Positions 1 through 7,852 are shown, counted from the stretch's first letter. The stretch is 28,086 nucleotides of DNA from MGBC120314 sp051877855 (GCA_051877855.1 JBJEJH010000041.1:1-28086); one strand, 5' to 3'. Program-made: numbers and translations. The notes: a model not told the origin generated them from the sequence alone.

Positions 1-171
1 AGATCTCCAAGAGATGGTAAGTTCATCGAAGAGATTGGTACTTATGATCCTAACACTGATCCAAGTACTTTCAATGTAGATGCTGAAGCAGCAAAGAAGT
101 GGCTTGCTTCCGGTGCGCAGCCTACAGAAGTTGTTGGTAAGCTTTTCAAGTTAGCTGGTATTGAGAAGTAA
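1..171 (+). CDS. rpsP: 30S ribosomal protein S16, C-terminal part (5' end outside window)
   Basis: The open frame runs from base 1 to the TAA at 169-171 and gives the last 56 residues of S16. The segment beginning RSPRDGKFIEEIGTYDP is the conserved middle of S16, and the tail after it (AAKKWLASGAQPTEVVGKL) is the usual helical C-terminus. S16 binds 16S rRNA and is needed for assembly of the 30S body. It heads the same block of genes as in Bacillus subtilis (rpsP, khpA/ylqC, rimM, trmD, rplS). The start codon and promoter lie upstream of the window. Family assignment is firm because both the sequence and the downstream order agree. Confidence 0.95.
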   Translation, partial: RSPRDGKFIEEIGTYDPNTDPSTFNVDAEAAKKWLASGAQPTEVVGKLFKLAGIEK

Positions 172-216
172 TTCTCGTTAGGCAATTTGAATGTCTGAAC
201 TAGTGGAGGTTTTAGG

Positions 217-444
217 ATGAAAAAATTAGTTGAAGTTATTGCAAAAGCACTAGTTGATAATCCTGACGAAGTTGTAGTTACAGAATCAGGGGATGACAAG
301 GAAGTTACCATATCTTTAACTGTAGCGCAGTCCGATATGGGTAAAGTTATTGGTAAGAATGGCAGAATTGCCCAGTCCATCCGAGCTGTTGTTAAGGCAG
401 CTGCGTCTAAGGACTCAAGAAAGATTAACGTTAAGATTATGTAA
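217..444 (+). CDS. khpA: KH-domain RNA-binding protein KhpA (YlqC family)
   Basis: This 75-residue protein is a single KH domain. The GxxG loop is GKNG at residues 46-49, inside GKVIGKNGR, and the length is typical for the family. KhpA proteins bind RNA and in other Firmicutes pair with KhpB/Jag to influence cell division and elongation; that partnership is family knowledge, as no khpB is in this window. The SD GGAGG sits just upstream of the ATG, and the gene follows rpsP by 45 bases, so both are probably on one transcript. A hairpin terminator follows the gene. Confidence 0.93.
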   Translation: MKKLVEVIAKALVDNPDEVVVTESGDDKEVTISLTVAQSDMGKVIGKNGRIAQSIRAVVKAAASKDSRKINVKIM

Positions 445-486
445 TGTTTTGACATTTCGATATTCGAGAACGCAATCTGGAAATTG

Positions 487-528
487 ACGGAATAGGAAGT
501 GCAATCATTTCTTATTCCGTTTTTTATT
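487..528 (+). terminator. Intrinsic terminator after khpA
   Basis: A 12-bp stem (ACGGAATAGGAA at 487-498 with TTCTTATTCCGT at 509-520, one G-U pair, 10-nt loop) is followed by TTTTTATT. It separates rpsP-khpA from rimM, so rimM-trmD depends on partial read-through or on a promoter I could not identify between 529 and 583. Confidence 0.85.
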
Positions 529-583
529 CTCTATCGTAACGTTTAAAGCGAAGATTTATATCTCTGACAAGACAGGAGAAGAT

Positions 584-1093
584 ATGGAAGATTTATTAAG
601 GGTTGGCGTAATTACCTCTACTCACGGAATTGCAGGTGAGGTGAAGGTATTTCCCACAACAGATGATCCGAAACGTTTTAAGTCCTTGAAAAAGGTTCAA
701 ATTGATTTGGGTCGAGAAAAATTAGAATTGAATATTGCTTCCGTTAAATTCTTTAAGAACATGGTGATCTTAAAGTTTAAGGAATTTAATAATATTAATG
801 ATGTGGAACGATTGGTTAAGAAAGATCTTATGATTGCAAGAACCCAGGCAGTTCCATTAGAGGAAAATGAGAACTTTATCTGTGATCTCATCGGTCTTGA
901 TACCGTAACGGAGGATGGAACAAGTATTGGTATATTAACGGATGTGCTTCAAACCGGAGCGAATGACGTGTATGTCATTACAACACCGGAAAAGAAGGAA
1001 GTTCTGATTCCGGCCATTCGTCAGTGTATTCTGGAAGTCAATATTTCGGAAAAGAAAATGGTTGTACATTTGTTGGAAGGATTAATGGATTAA
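584..1093 (+). CDS. rimM: Ribosome maturation factor RimM
   Basis: The 169-residue product has the length and two-part layout of RimM. The N-terminal beta-barrel begins with LLRVGVITSTHGIAGEVKVFP, and a PRC-type barrel near residues 95-165 contains DLIGLDTV and VLIPAIRQCILEVNI. RimM helps maturation of the 30S head and binds S19. The start ATG is preceded by AGGAGA at a good distance. Its stop codon overlaps the trmD start by one base (TAATG), which implies translational coupling. The rimM-trmD pair is widespread. Confidence 0.95.
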   Translation: MEDLLRVGVITSTHGIAGEVKVFPTTDDPKRFKSLKKVQIDLGREKLELNIASVKFFKNMVILKFKEFNNINDVERLVKKDLMIARTQAVPLEENENFICDLIGLDTVTEDGTSIGILTDVLQTGANDVYVITTPEKKEVLIPAIRQCILEVNISEKKMVVHLLEGLMD

Positions 1094-1845
1094 TGAAATT
1101 TCATGTAATGACCTTATTCCCGGATATGATTATGAATGGAATGAGCCACAGCATTACCGGACGTGCCATGGAAAAAGGGCTGATTTCAGTGGATGCAGTG
1201 AATATCCGTGATTTTTCGCAAAATAAACATATGAAAGTGGATGATTATCCCTATGGCGGCGGCGCCGGACTTGTCATGCAGGCAGAGCCGGTTTTTCTGG
1301 CCTATCAAAGTATTATTGAAAAAATTCAGACTGATTCGACGTCAAAAAAGCCTCGGGTTCTCTTTATGACGCCATGCGGTCATACCTTCAACCAGCGTAT
1401 GGCGGAGGAATTGGCACAGGAAGAGGAATTAATCTTTCTATGCGGTCATTATGAGGGAATTGATGAGCGTGTTCTTGAGATGATTGTAACGGACCCGGTG
1501 TGTATCGGTGATTATGTTCTGACCGGCGGAGAACTTCCATCCATGGTGATAATGGATTGTATTTCCCGTCTGGTTCCGGGGGTTTTGCATAACGATGTAT
1601 CGGCAGAATTTGAATCCTTTCAGGATAATCTGTTAGAATATCCGCAGTATTCCCGTCCGGAAGAGTTTATGGGCAGAAAGGTGCCGGAAATTCTTTTGTC
1701 AGGAAATCATCAGAAAGTGGATGAATGGCGACGGGAGCAATCCATACTTCGCACGGCGCAGTACAGACCGGATTTGTTGGAAAAAGCACAACTTTCCGAA
1801 AAGGAACGAATATTTGCAAATAATCATAAAAAAGGCTTGCAATAA
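1093..1845 (+). CDS. trmD: tRNA (guanine-N1-)-methyltransferase TrmD
   Basis: TrmD makes m1G37 in tRNAs reading codons that begin with C or with CCN/CGG, which prevents +1 frameshifting. From the ATG that overlaps the rimM stop, the protein has 250 residues, the normal size. SPOUT-knot motifs are clear: LCGHYEGIDER at 116-126, YVLTGGE at 141-147 and a C-terminal PQYSRPEEF. A longer in-frame start at 1024 exists inside rimM but has no SD, and the family starts at MKFHVMTLFP. One point is odd. The aspartate that acts as general base in E. coli (Asp169, in a DSF motif) appears as Glu174 in ESF here. Confidence 0.96.
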   Translation: MKFHVMTLFPDMIMNGMSHSITGRAMEKGLISVDAVNIRDFSQNKHMKVDDYPYGGGAGLVMQAEPVFLAYQSIIEKIQTDSTSKKPRVLFMTPCGHTFNQRMAEELAQEEELIFLCGHYEGIDERVLEMIVTDPVCIGDYVLTGGELPSMVIMDCISRLVPGVLHNDVSAEFESFQDNLLEYPQYSRPEEFMGRKVPEILLSGNHQKVDEWRREQSILRTAQYRPDLLEKAQLSEKERIFANNHKKGLQ

Positions 1846-1865
1846 GCGAAAACTTATGATAAATT
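1837..1865 (+). promoter_or_regulatory. Predicted sigma-A promoter for rplS
   Basis: A -35-like TTGCAA (1837-1842), a 17-bp spacer and a -10-like TAAATT (1860-1865) preceded by TG one base upstream (extended -10). The -35 lies at the very end of trmD. Transcription would start near 1872, giving a leader of about 68 nt for rplS. Confidence 0.5.
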
Positions 1866-1871
1866 ATATTC

Positions 1872-1939
1872 TTGTGAGATAAGGGATGGTCCTCTGGTAT
1901 TGATATATTAAGAACATCTAATTTTAAGGAGGTTCACAA
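1872..1939 (+). promoter_or_regulatory. Possible L19 (rplS) mRNA leader
   Basis: The leader contains GGGATGGTCCTCTGG (about 1883-1897) and ends in the SD AAGGAGG (1926-1932). CCTCT in the first element can pair with GGAGG of the SD, including one G-U pair, which would mask ribosome entry. Autogenous leaders upstream of rplS are known in Firmicutes. I cannot test a match to that family here, so the assignment is tentative. Confidence 0.4.
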
Positions 1940-2287
1940 ATGAACGATATTATTAAGAATATTGAAGCTGCTCAGTTAAAGGCTGAAGTTCCGGCATTCA
2001 ATGTAGGTGATACTGTAAAGGTATACGCTAAGATCAAAGAAGGAGACAAGGAAAGAATCCAGGTTTTCGAAGGTACAGTAATTAAGAGACAGGGCGGAAG
2101 CTCAAGAGAGACATTTACTGTTCGTAAGACATCCAACGGTATTGGTGTTGAGAAGACATGGCCATTACATTCTCCTAACGTAGATAAGATCGAAGTTGTT
2201 AGACTTGGTAAGGTTCGCAGAGCTAAGCTTAACTACTTAAGATCAAGAGTAGGTAAGGCTGCTAAGGTTAAAGAGTTAGTAAAATAA
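1940..2287 (+). CDS. rplS: 50S ribosomal protein L19
   Basis: The 115-residue protein matches L19 over its whole length. It has PAFNVGDTVKVYAKIKEGDKERIQVFEGTV near residues 19-48, then RQGGSSRETFTVRKTSNGIGVEKTWPLHSPNVDKIEV, and a basic C-terminus (RRAKLNYLRSRVGKAAKVKE). L19 sits at the 30S/50S interface of the ribosome. The SD AAGGAGG is very strong and well spaced. Usage of AAG, GTA and GGT codons is that of a highly expressed gene. The gene has its own predicted promoter and possible leader, and it is closed by an intrinsic terminator. Confidence 0.97.
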   Translation: MNDIIKNIEAAQLKAEVPAFNVGDTVKVYAKIKEGDKERIQVFEGTVIKRQGGSSRETFTVRKTSNGIGVEKTWPLHSPNVDKIEVVRLGKVRRAKLNYLRSRVGKAAKVKELVK

Positions 2288-2304
2288 TAAACTGGATTAA
2301 CCAC

Positions 2305-2340
2305 AGGGACAAGTACTTCAGTGTATATTGTCCCTTTTTT
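2305..2340 (+). terminator. Intrinsic terminator after rplS
   Basis: AGGGACA (2305-2311) pairs with TGTCCCT (2329-2335), with partial further pairing inside, and is followed by an uninterrupted T run to 2340. lepB starts only 20 bases later with no obvious promoter between, so lepB is probably expressed by read-through. Confidence 0.85.
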
Positions 2341-2360
2341 ATTAGATTAGAGGGATTATT

Positions 2361-2921
2361 GTGAGAAAGTATAGAAAACCATATCGTGAACATGTTAAAA
2401 TTCAGGTGGCGGTTAAATTTGTTGCAGATGCGCTTGTGGCAATATGCATGGCGTATTTTATTATTATTTCCTTTGGCACGCGATATTCCATTATCGGAAA
2501 TTCTATGGGTGATGTTCTGATTCACGGGGATATGGTGTTAATTGATAAAGCAACCTTTGAGCTTCGAAGCCCAAAGCGTTTTGAAATAGTACTGTTTTCG
2601 CCTAATGGAGTAAATGCAGGAAAAACTTACGTAAAAAGAATTATTGCTCTTCCGGGTGAGAAGATTCAGATCAAGGATGGGAAAATATTTGTTAACGGAA
2701 TGACCTTAGTCAATGACGTGACAGACACACAGGTGTTGACTCCCGGGCTTGCAAGTGAACCGATTACCCTTGGGGCGGATGAGTATTTTGTTATGGGCGA
2801 TGATCGCAATAACAGTGAAGACAGCCGGTTTTATACAATCGGAAATATTAAAGAAGAAAATATTATTGGACGACCTTGGTTGAAGGTATATCCTTTCAGT
2901 GACTTTGGTTGGATCGAATAG
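2361..2921 (+). CDS. lepB: Type I signal peptidase
   Basis: This membrane-bound serine protease removes signal peptides from exported proteins. The start is a GTG preceded by AGAGGG. The 186-residue product has one N-terminal transmembrane segment (about 18-38). The catalytic serine is in GNSMGDVL (Ser48), the general-base lysine in YVKRIIALPGE (Lys92), and the conserved box E is GDDRNNSEDSR (146-156). One N-terminal membrane anchor with a short catalytic domain is the usual Gram-positive SipS-like form. It lies between rplS and rbgA, where B. subtilis has no gene but many Clostridia carry lepB. The symbol is a family name; the genome may hold further paralogues. Confidence 0.93.
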   Translation: MRKYRKPYREHVKIQVAVKFVADALVAICMAYFIIISFGTRYSIIGNSMGDVLIHGDMVLIDKATFELRSPKRFEIVLFSPNGVNAGKTYVKRIIALPGEKIQIKDGKIFVNGMTLVNDVTDTQVLTPGLASEPITLGADEYFVMGDDRNNSEDSRFYTIGNIKEENIIGRPWLKVYPFSDFGWIE

Positions 2922-2952
2922 AATATAAGTATAGAAAGAAAAGGTGTGTAAT

Positions 2953-3792
2953 ATGCAGTTTCAATGGTATCCCGGTCATATGACCAAGGCTAAGCGAATG
3001 ATGCAGGAAGATATTAAGCTCTTTGACCTTGTAATCGAGGTTGTTGATGCAAGAGTACCCTTAGCCAGCCGTAATCCGGATATTGATCAGCTGGGACAGA
3101 ATAAATATCGTCTGATCATTCTGAATAAGGCGGATTTGGTTTCGAATGATGCAATCAATCAATGGATGATTTATTTTAAAGAAAAAGGATTCTATGTCGT
3201 TCAATTAGATTCCCGTAGCAAAGCAGGAATGAAACAGGTAAATGAGGTCATTGATAAAGCCTGCCGGGAGAAAATCGAACGTGACCGCAAACGAGGTATT
3301 CTCAATCGTCCGGTGCGAGCCATGGTGGTGGGTATTCCGAATGTGGGAAAATCTACCTTTATTAATTCATTTGCAGGAAAAGCCTGTGCCAAGACCGGTA
3401 ATAAACCAGGCGTAACCAAGGGTAAGCAATGGATTCGTCTTAATAAAAATGTAGAACTTTTGGATACGCCCGGAATTCTTTGGCCAAAGTTTGATGATCA
3501 GCAGGTAGGTCTGCATCTGGCATTAATCGGTTCCATGAATGATGAAATCCTAAACATTACGGAATTGTCCATGGAACTTTTAAAGATTGTCTTAAAGAAT
3601 TATCCGGGTTATTTAAAGGATCGTTACGGTATTGAAGAAAATGAGGATGCAGCCCGGTGTCTGATGGACATTGCCCAGGCAAGAAAATGTATTAAAAAGG
3701 GGAATGAACCGGATTATGACAAAGCTGCGGCAATAATTATAGACGAATTCCGCAGTGGTGTTCTGGGAAAGATTTCCCTGGAATTACCGTAA
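2953..3792 (+). CDS. rbgA: Ribosome biogenesis GTPase RbgA (YlqF)
   Basis: RbgA is a circularly permuted GTPase needed for late 50S assembly (incorporation of L16 and others in B. subtilis). The permuted order is visible: G4 NKAD at residues 58-61 comes before G1 GIPNVGKST at 127-135 and G3 DTPG at 171-174. The N-terminus QFQWYPGHMTKAKRMM is diagnostic of the family. The ATG at 2953 was preferred over an in-frame GTG at 2944 because AAAGG at 2940-2944 is then correctly spaced as the SD. The protein has 279 residues. A C-terminal helical domain (ANTAR-like in the family) follows from about 200. Confidence 0.95.
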   Translation: MQFQWYPGHMTKAKRMMQEDIKLFDLVIEVVDARVPLASRNPDIDQLGQNKYRLIILNKADLVSNDAINQWMIYFKEKGFYVVQLDSRSKAGMKQVNEVIDKACREKIERDRKRGILNRPVRAMVVGIPNVGKSTFINSFAGKACAKTGNKPGVTKGKQWIRLNKNVELLDTPGILWPKFDDQQVGLHLALIGSMNDEILNITELSMELLKIVLKNYPGYLKDRYGIEENEDAARCLMDIAQARKCIKKGNEPDYDKAAAIIIDEFRSGVLGKISLELP

Positions 3793-3827
3793 ATTGGAGG
3801 ATTTATGTAGACGATTGGAGAAAATCA

Positions 3828-4592
3828 ATGGCAGATAAAATTAGTGAAATTAAGGATCAATTTGCCAAGGCTAAGACTTTGGAAGAACAAAACCAACTCC
3901 TGGAGAAATACGCGCAGGATACGCGAAGTGGTGTTTTAAAAATCATTGAAAAATGCAAAGCCGATCAGCAGGCTTTGGTGCAAGAGAAGGAACGAATCTA
4001 CAAACTTCGTGAATATGAGCGAAAATATGCGGAAAATGACTACATTTGTGGCATTGATGAGGTGGGACGTGGTCCCTTTGCGGGGCCGGTGGTGGCCTGT
4101 GCCGTAATTTTACCAAGGGACTGCGAAATCCTTTATGTAAATGATTCGAAGCAGCTTTCTGAAAAGAAACGTGAAGAACTCTATGATATCATTCTCGAAA
4201 AGGCTGTATCGGTTGGAATTGGTATCGTTTCTCCACAGCGTATTGATGAGATCAATATTTTACAGGCGACCTATGAGGCGATGCGCCAGGCTATTGATAA
4301 ACTGGAGGTAAAACCCGATATATTATTAAATGATGCGGTGACAATTCCGGGAGTGGATATCCCTCAGGTTCCGATTATTAAGGGAGATGCCAAGAGTATT
4401 TCCATCGGTGCGGCAAGTATTGTTGCCAAGGTCACAAGGGACCGTATGATGGTGGAATATGCAAAGATTTATCCGGAATACAGTTTTGATAAGAATAAGG
4501 GTTACGGAGGAGATAAGAAGCATCAGGAAGCTCTTCGTCAGTATGGTCCATGCCCAATTCATCGCCAAACATTTATAAAGAACTTCTTATAA
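3828..4592 (+). CDS. rnhB: Ribonuclease HII
   Basis: RNase HII removes single ribonucleotides and RNA strands from RNA-DNA hybrids. The four acidic residues of the active site can be placed: Asp77 and Glu78 in GIDEVGRGPFAGP, Asp169 in LLNDA and Asp187 in IKGDAKS. SIGAASIVAKVTRDR (191-205) is also typical. The first 70 residues are a charged, predicted helical or coiled-coil extension, as in several Firmicute RNase HII enzymes. The SD TTGGAG precedes the ATG. Between rbgA and this gene lies an ATG-TAG start-stop pair at 3805-3810 with its own GGAGG. The gene sits just upstream of a ylqG-ylqH pair, the same order as in B. subtilis. Confidence 0.95.
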   Translation: MADKISEIKDQFAKAKTLEEQNQLLEKYAQDTRSGVLKIIEKCKADQQALVQEKERIYKLREYERKYAENDYICGIDEVGRGPFAGPVVACAVILPRDCEILYVNDSKQLSEKKREELYDIILEKAVSVGIGIVSPQRIDEINILQATYEAMRQAIDKLEVKPDILLNDAVTIPGVDIPQVPIIKGDAKSISIGAASIVAKVTRDRMMVEYAKIYPEYSFDKNKGYGGDKKHQEALRQYGPCPIHRQTFIKNFL

Positions 4593-4604
4593 TGGGGAAT
4601 GTGC

Positions 4605-6218
4605 ATGACGAACATTAATTTGTCTAATTTCTTTCATCAAATTAACGGAAATAATAATCTCATAGAAACGGGAAACGGGAAGGATGCAGTCCATAGCTCT
4701 CCCATCGATACTTCTGCGGTTAAAAATGCCGTAGAACAGATTAAGAATTTACTTGTTGGGGATATATTTACCGGTGAAATTACGGATCAATCCCAAAATC
4801 AGATCACAATCCGATATGGCAACGGACAGTTCATCAATGCGAATCTATTATCGGAATCCGGTTCAATGAATGTGAATAAGGGCGATATGGTGACATTTCT
4901 CGTGCAGCAAAAGACGGATTCCATGGTTTCGCTAAAGCCTCTGGACGGGACCGCACAGGAGATGATCTTTGCCAATAAAGCGCTGGAGGCCTCGGGTCTT
5001 GCAAAGACAAAGGAGAATCTTGAATTGGTGAAGAATTTAGTGGATTTAAATATGCCCATTGATAAGAAAACCCTGGGGGATATGTCCAAATTAATGACCC
5101 AATTTCCGGGGACTTCCACGGATACGATTCTTCGTCTTACCAAACTGGAAATTCCTGTCACAGCAGAAAATGTAGCCGTATTTGATGCTTATAAGGCATA
5201 TGAACATGATATGACCGGTACGATTCGAAACCTATCCGATGATTTTTCCCATCTTATGGAACAACTGGTGGAGCAGGATACGAAGATGGCACCGGATATT
5301 GCCGGAAAATTGTTGGAAGTATTTCATCCATCGGATTCCTTCCCGGAGCAGGAGAGCTTAAAGGATGAAATCAAACAACGGATCAATACTTCCTTGAAAG
5401 ATTCGAATAGCGTTTCCGATCAAATCATTGAGCATCTGAAAGATGATTCCCGTAGTCCGTCCGAGAAACTGGATTTTCTTCAGAACCTATTGAAGAGCGT
5501 CAATGAATTAAAAGAAAATGATTCCATGGAATTATCCAGGGAATTAGGAAAAATATTAAAAAGCAAGGAAGTAAAGGAGATTTTGCAGGAAAACCTGCGG
5601 GAATCCATGTTCATTAAACCGGAGGATGTGGCAGAAAAAAAAGAGGTACGGGAGTACTATAAGAATCTTCTTAAAGTGGTTACACAGGGAGAAAAGGTTC
5701 TCGAGAAGGCCGGTTTATCGGAATCTGCATTGTCTAAGGGATTGAACGCCGTAAAGAATAATGTGGAATTTATGAATGAATTGAATCATCAGATGTCATT
5801 TTTACAGATTCCTGTTAAAATACACAATGGAGAGACCAGGGGAGACCTGTATGTCTACACCAACCGAAAGAAACGACTAAGTAAAGAGGATGATTTAACT
5901 GCACTTCTTCATCTGGATATGGAGCATCTGGGGCCTATGGATGTCTACGTAAAGATGAGCCATGGCAATCATGTGTCCACTAATTTTTGTCTGGAATCCG
6001 AGGAAATGCTGGACTTTATCTATGATCACATAGATCTCTTAACAAAACGGCTAAAGGAGCAGGGGTACGATTTTAATCCTACCATGACTCTGAAAGATCC
6101 GGTGGGTCAGATCGATGAAAATGGTCATCCGGGTTCGATTGATTTTGTTCGGGATTTTCTGGATGTATCGGATCCTGTAATTTCTATGAATCGCTATATC
6201 TTTGATACCAAGGCATAA
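4605..6218 (+). CDS. FliK-like hook-length-control-domain protein (YlqG type)
   Basis: The 537-residue protein is soluble, rich in Lys, Glu and Asn, and has no signal peptide. Its N-terminal 100 residues form a small beta-rich region (VGDIFTGEITDQSQNQITIRY), followed by long helical segments to about residue 380. The last 150 residues resemble the C-terminal FliK/Flg_hook domain, with DLTALLHLDMEHLGPMDVYV followed by a long helical stretch ending near LLTKRLKEQGYDFNP. FliK measures flagellar hook length by acting on FlhB, and the next gene encodes an isolated FlhB-type tail. No other flagellar gene is present. ATG 4605 was chosen over ATG 4599 because GGGG at 4594-4597 is then properly spaced. 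The cellular role is not known to me. Confidence 0.75.
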   Translation: MTNINLSNFFHQINGNNNLIETGNGKDAVHSSPIDTSAVKNAVEQIKNLLVGDIFTGEITDQSQNQITIRYGNGQFINANLLSESGSMNVNKGDMVTFLVQQKTDSMVSLKPLDGTAQEMIFANKALEASGLAKTKENLELVKNLVDLNMPIDKKTLGDMSKLMTQFPGTSTDTILRLTKLEIPVTAENVAVFDAYKAYEHDMTGTIRNLSDDFSHLMEQLVEQDTKMAPDIAGKLLEVFHPSDSFPEQESLKDEIKQRINTSLKDSNSVSDQIIEHLKDDSRSPSEKLDFLQNLLKSVNELKENDSMELSRELGKILKSKEVKEILQENLRESMFIKPEDVAEKKEVREYYKNLLKVVTQGEKVLEKAGLSESALSKGLNAVKNNVEFMNELNHQMSFLQIPVKIHNGETRGDLYVYTNRKKRLSKEDDLTALLHLDMEHLGPMDVYVKMSHGNHVSTNFCLESEEMLDFIYDHIDLLTKRLKEQGYDFNPTMTLKDPVGQIDENGHPGSIDFVRDFLDVSDPVISMNRYIFDTKA

Positions 6219-6230
6219 GGAGGTGCCGGG

Positions 6231-6548
6231 ATGTCGGAAGAAAAAAACAACCAAAGTAATCGGAATCAACCAAAGCATGATAAGGCAAAACAGGCAGTTG
6301 CGCTGGCCTACAATCCCGGGGATCAGGCGCCGAAGATTCTTGCCACCGGTAAAGGTGCCCTGGCTGAAAAAATTATTGAAAAGGCAAAGGAAAATGATGT
6401 TCCGCTGTATCGGGACGATAAACTTGCCGACACTTTATCACGTCTGGAAATCGGTGATATGATCCCGCCTGAATTATATAAGGTTGTTGCCGAGATTTTG
6501 GTTTTTGTAGATGAAATGGAAAAAATTAAAGGTAAAGTCGGTAAGTGA
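6231..6548 (+). CDS. Orphan FlhB/EscU C-terminal-domain protein (YlqH type)
   Basis: The 105-residue protein corresponds to the cytoplasmic tail of FlhB, the switch protein of flagellar and type III export, without any membrane part. KAKQAVALAYNPGDQAPKILATGKG (about 18-42) aligns with the autocleavage region, but the NPTH cleavage motif reads NPGD, so self-cleavage is not expected. LAEKIIEKAKENDVPLYRDDKLADTLSRLEIGDMIPPELY is the standard remainder of the domain. The start is 12 bases after the upstream gene, with the SD AAGGAGGTG overlapping that gene's stop. The FliK-like/FlhB-like pair next to rnhB is conserved in B. subtilis (ylqG-ylqH). Confidence 0.88.
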   Translation: MSEEKNNQSNRNQPKHDKAKQAVALAYNPGDQAPKILATGKGALAEKIIEKAKENDVPLYRDDKLADTLSRLEIGDMIPPELYKVVAEILVFVDEMEKIKGKVGK

Positions 6549-6592
6549 ATATTAATAGGGTTGATTACCTGAAAGTATAATGGAGTAACTTT

Positions 6593-6940
6593 ATGGCTCA
6601 GATAAATAAACGACAAATTGGCAGTGCGATGGAAAGTATTGCAGCCAATTATCTTGAAAAGCAGGGATATACCATTCTGGAAAGAAATTACCGGTGCAAG
6701 CTGGGTGAGATCGATCTTATCGGAATGGATGGATCCTACTATGTCTTTATCGAGGTGAAGTTTCGAAAGGATGCATCTTTCGGCGAACCCTTCGAAGCAG
6801 TGGATGTAAAGAAGCAAAAACGTATTCGAAAGGCTTGTTCCTGGTATCTTATGGAAAAGCGACTTGTGGATGTTCCGGTGCGGTTTGATGTGGTTGGAAT
6901 TCTCGGTGAAGATATTACATTATTAAAGAATGCATTTTAA
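6593..6940 (+). CDS. yraN: YraN family (UPF0102) putative endonuclease-like protein
   Basis: The 115-residue protein has the length and motifs of the UPF0102 family. RNYRCKLGEIDLIG (31-44) holds Glu39 and Asp41, and FIEVKFR (52-58) holds Glu54 and Lys56, the E-x-D...E-x-K pattern of restriction-endonuclease-like folds. The family is annotated as a possible Holliday-junction resolvase-related nuclease, but its role is unsettled. GGAG at 6582-6585 precedes the ATG. It lies 44 bases after the FlhB-tail gene and 31 before pgeF, so all are probably co-transcribed. Location next to rnhB is common in Firmicutes and suggests a housekeeping nucleic-acid role. Confidence 0.9.
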   Translation: MAQINKRQIGSAMESIAANYLEKQGYTILERNYRCKLGEIDLIGMDGSYYVFIEVKFRKDASFGEPFEAVDVKKQKRIRKACSWYLMEKRLVDVPVRFDVVGILGEDITLLKNAF

Positions 6941-6971
6941 CGATTGTTTGTGTAAATGAATGAGGTGGAAT

Positions 6972-7826
6972 ATGATCCGAATCAACGCTGTCAAAAGAAA
7001 GAATCTTAATACAACATATATCGAAAATCCCAATACGGTTCCAATGATCCGCTATCATAAGCTGTCTAAACATCCATGGCTGTGGGACGGGTTTTCCACC
7101 CGGATTGGCGGTGTCAGCACGAATCAGTATGCAAGCATGAATCTTTCCTTTACATTGGGAGATGACAGGGAACATGTTCGTAAAAATTTTGAAATCATCG
7201 GTGAAGCCTACGGGATTCCTGTAAATCGGATGGTTTATTCTCATCAGACCCACACTGCCAATGTGATGCCGGTGACCGGAGAACACGCCGGAATGGGAAT
7301 CCTTAAAGAACGTACTTATTCGGATGTTGACGGAATTATGACCAATGAACCGGGGCTTTGTCTGGTGACATCCTATGCCGACTGTGTTCCATTGTATTTT
7401 GTGGATCCGGTGCATAGGGCCATTGCCCTTAGTCATTCCGGATGGAGAGGCACTGTAGGGAATATATGTAAAAACACCGTAGAATTGATGCATGAGAAAT
7501 ATGGGACCTGTCCAGATGATCTGATTGCCTGCATCGGGCCATCGATTTGTGTGGATTGTTATGAGGTTAGTGCCGATGTGGCAGAACAGTTTCAGAAAGC
7601 TTACCCGAAGGAGCAGGCAGAGGATATCATCCATCCGAAAGAAAACGGTAAATATCAATTAGATCTTACGATGGCAAATTATTTTAATATGGTCAATGCA
7701 GGAATCCTAAGTGATAATATTGCCTTACCGGATTTATGCACGGCATGTAACGCATCCTGGTTGCATTCCCACCGTGCTTCACAGGGAAAACGTGGTGGCC
7801 TTTGTGCATTTTTGATGATTAAGTGA
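6972..7826 (+). CDS. pgeF: Multicopper-polyphenol-oxidase fold purine nucleoside phosphorylase (YfiH/YlmD/LACC1 family)
   Basis: The family uses a zinc site (two His, one Cys) and has been shown to act as a purine nucleoside phosphorylase/adenosine deaminase; PgeF of E. coli is also linked to peptidoglycan editing. The metal-site motifs are present: SHQTH (His94), TSYADCVPL (Cys138) and SHSGWRG (His155). A cysteine-containing tail LCTACNASWLHSHR is also normal. ATG 6972 was chosen because GAGGTGG at 6962-6968 fits as the SD; the upstream ATG at 6960 lacks one. The product has 284 residues. A 247-codon antisense frame over this gene is judged a shadow. Confidence 0.9.
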   Translation: MIRINAVKRKNLNTTYIENPNTVPMIRYHKLSKHPWLWDGFSTRIGGVSTNQYASMNLSFTLGDDREHVRKNFEIIGEAYGIPVNRMVYSHQTHTANVMPVTGEHAGMGILKERTYSDVDGIMTNEPGLCLVTSYADCVPLYFVDPVHRAIALSHSGWRGTVGNICKNTVELMHEKYGTCPDDLIACIGPSICVDCYEVSADVAEQFQKAYPKEQAEDIIHPKENGKYQLDLTMANYFNMVNAGILSDNIALPDLCTACNASWLHSHRASQGKRGGLCAFLMIK

Positions 7827-7852
7827 AAAAATGTTTAGTTTTTTTATGGAAA

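Noticed and set aside
6915..7658. 247-codon minus-strand open frame antisense to pgeF
   Set aside because: It lacks an SD, has a composition unlike neighbouring proteins, and lies over a clearly recognisable gene.
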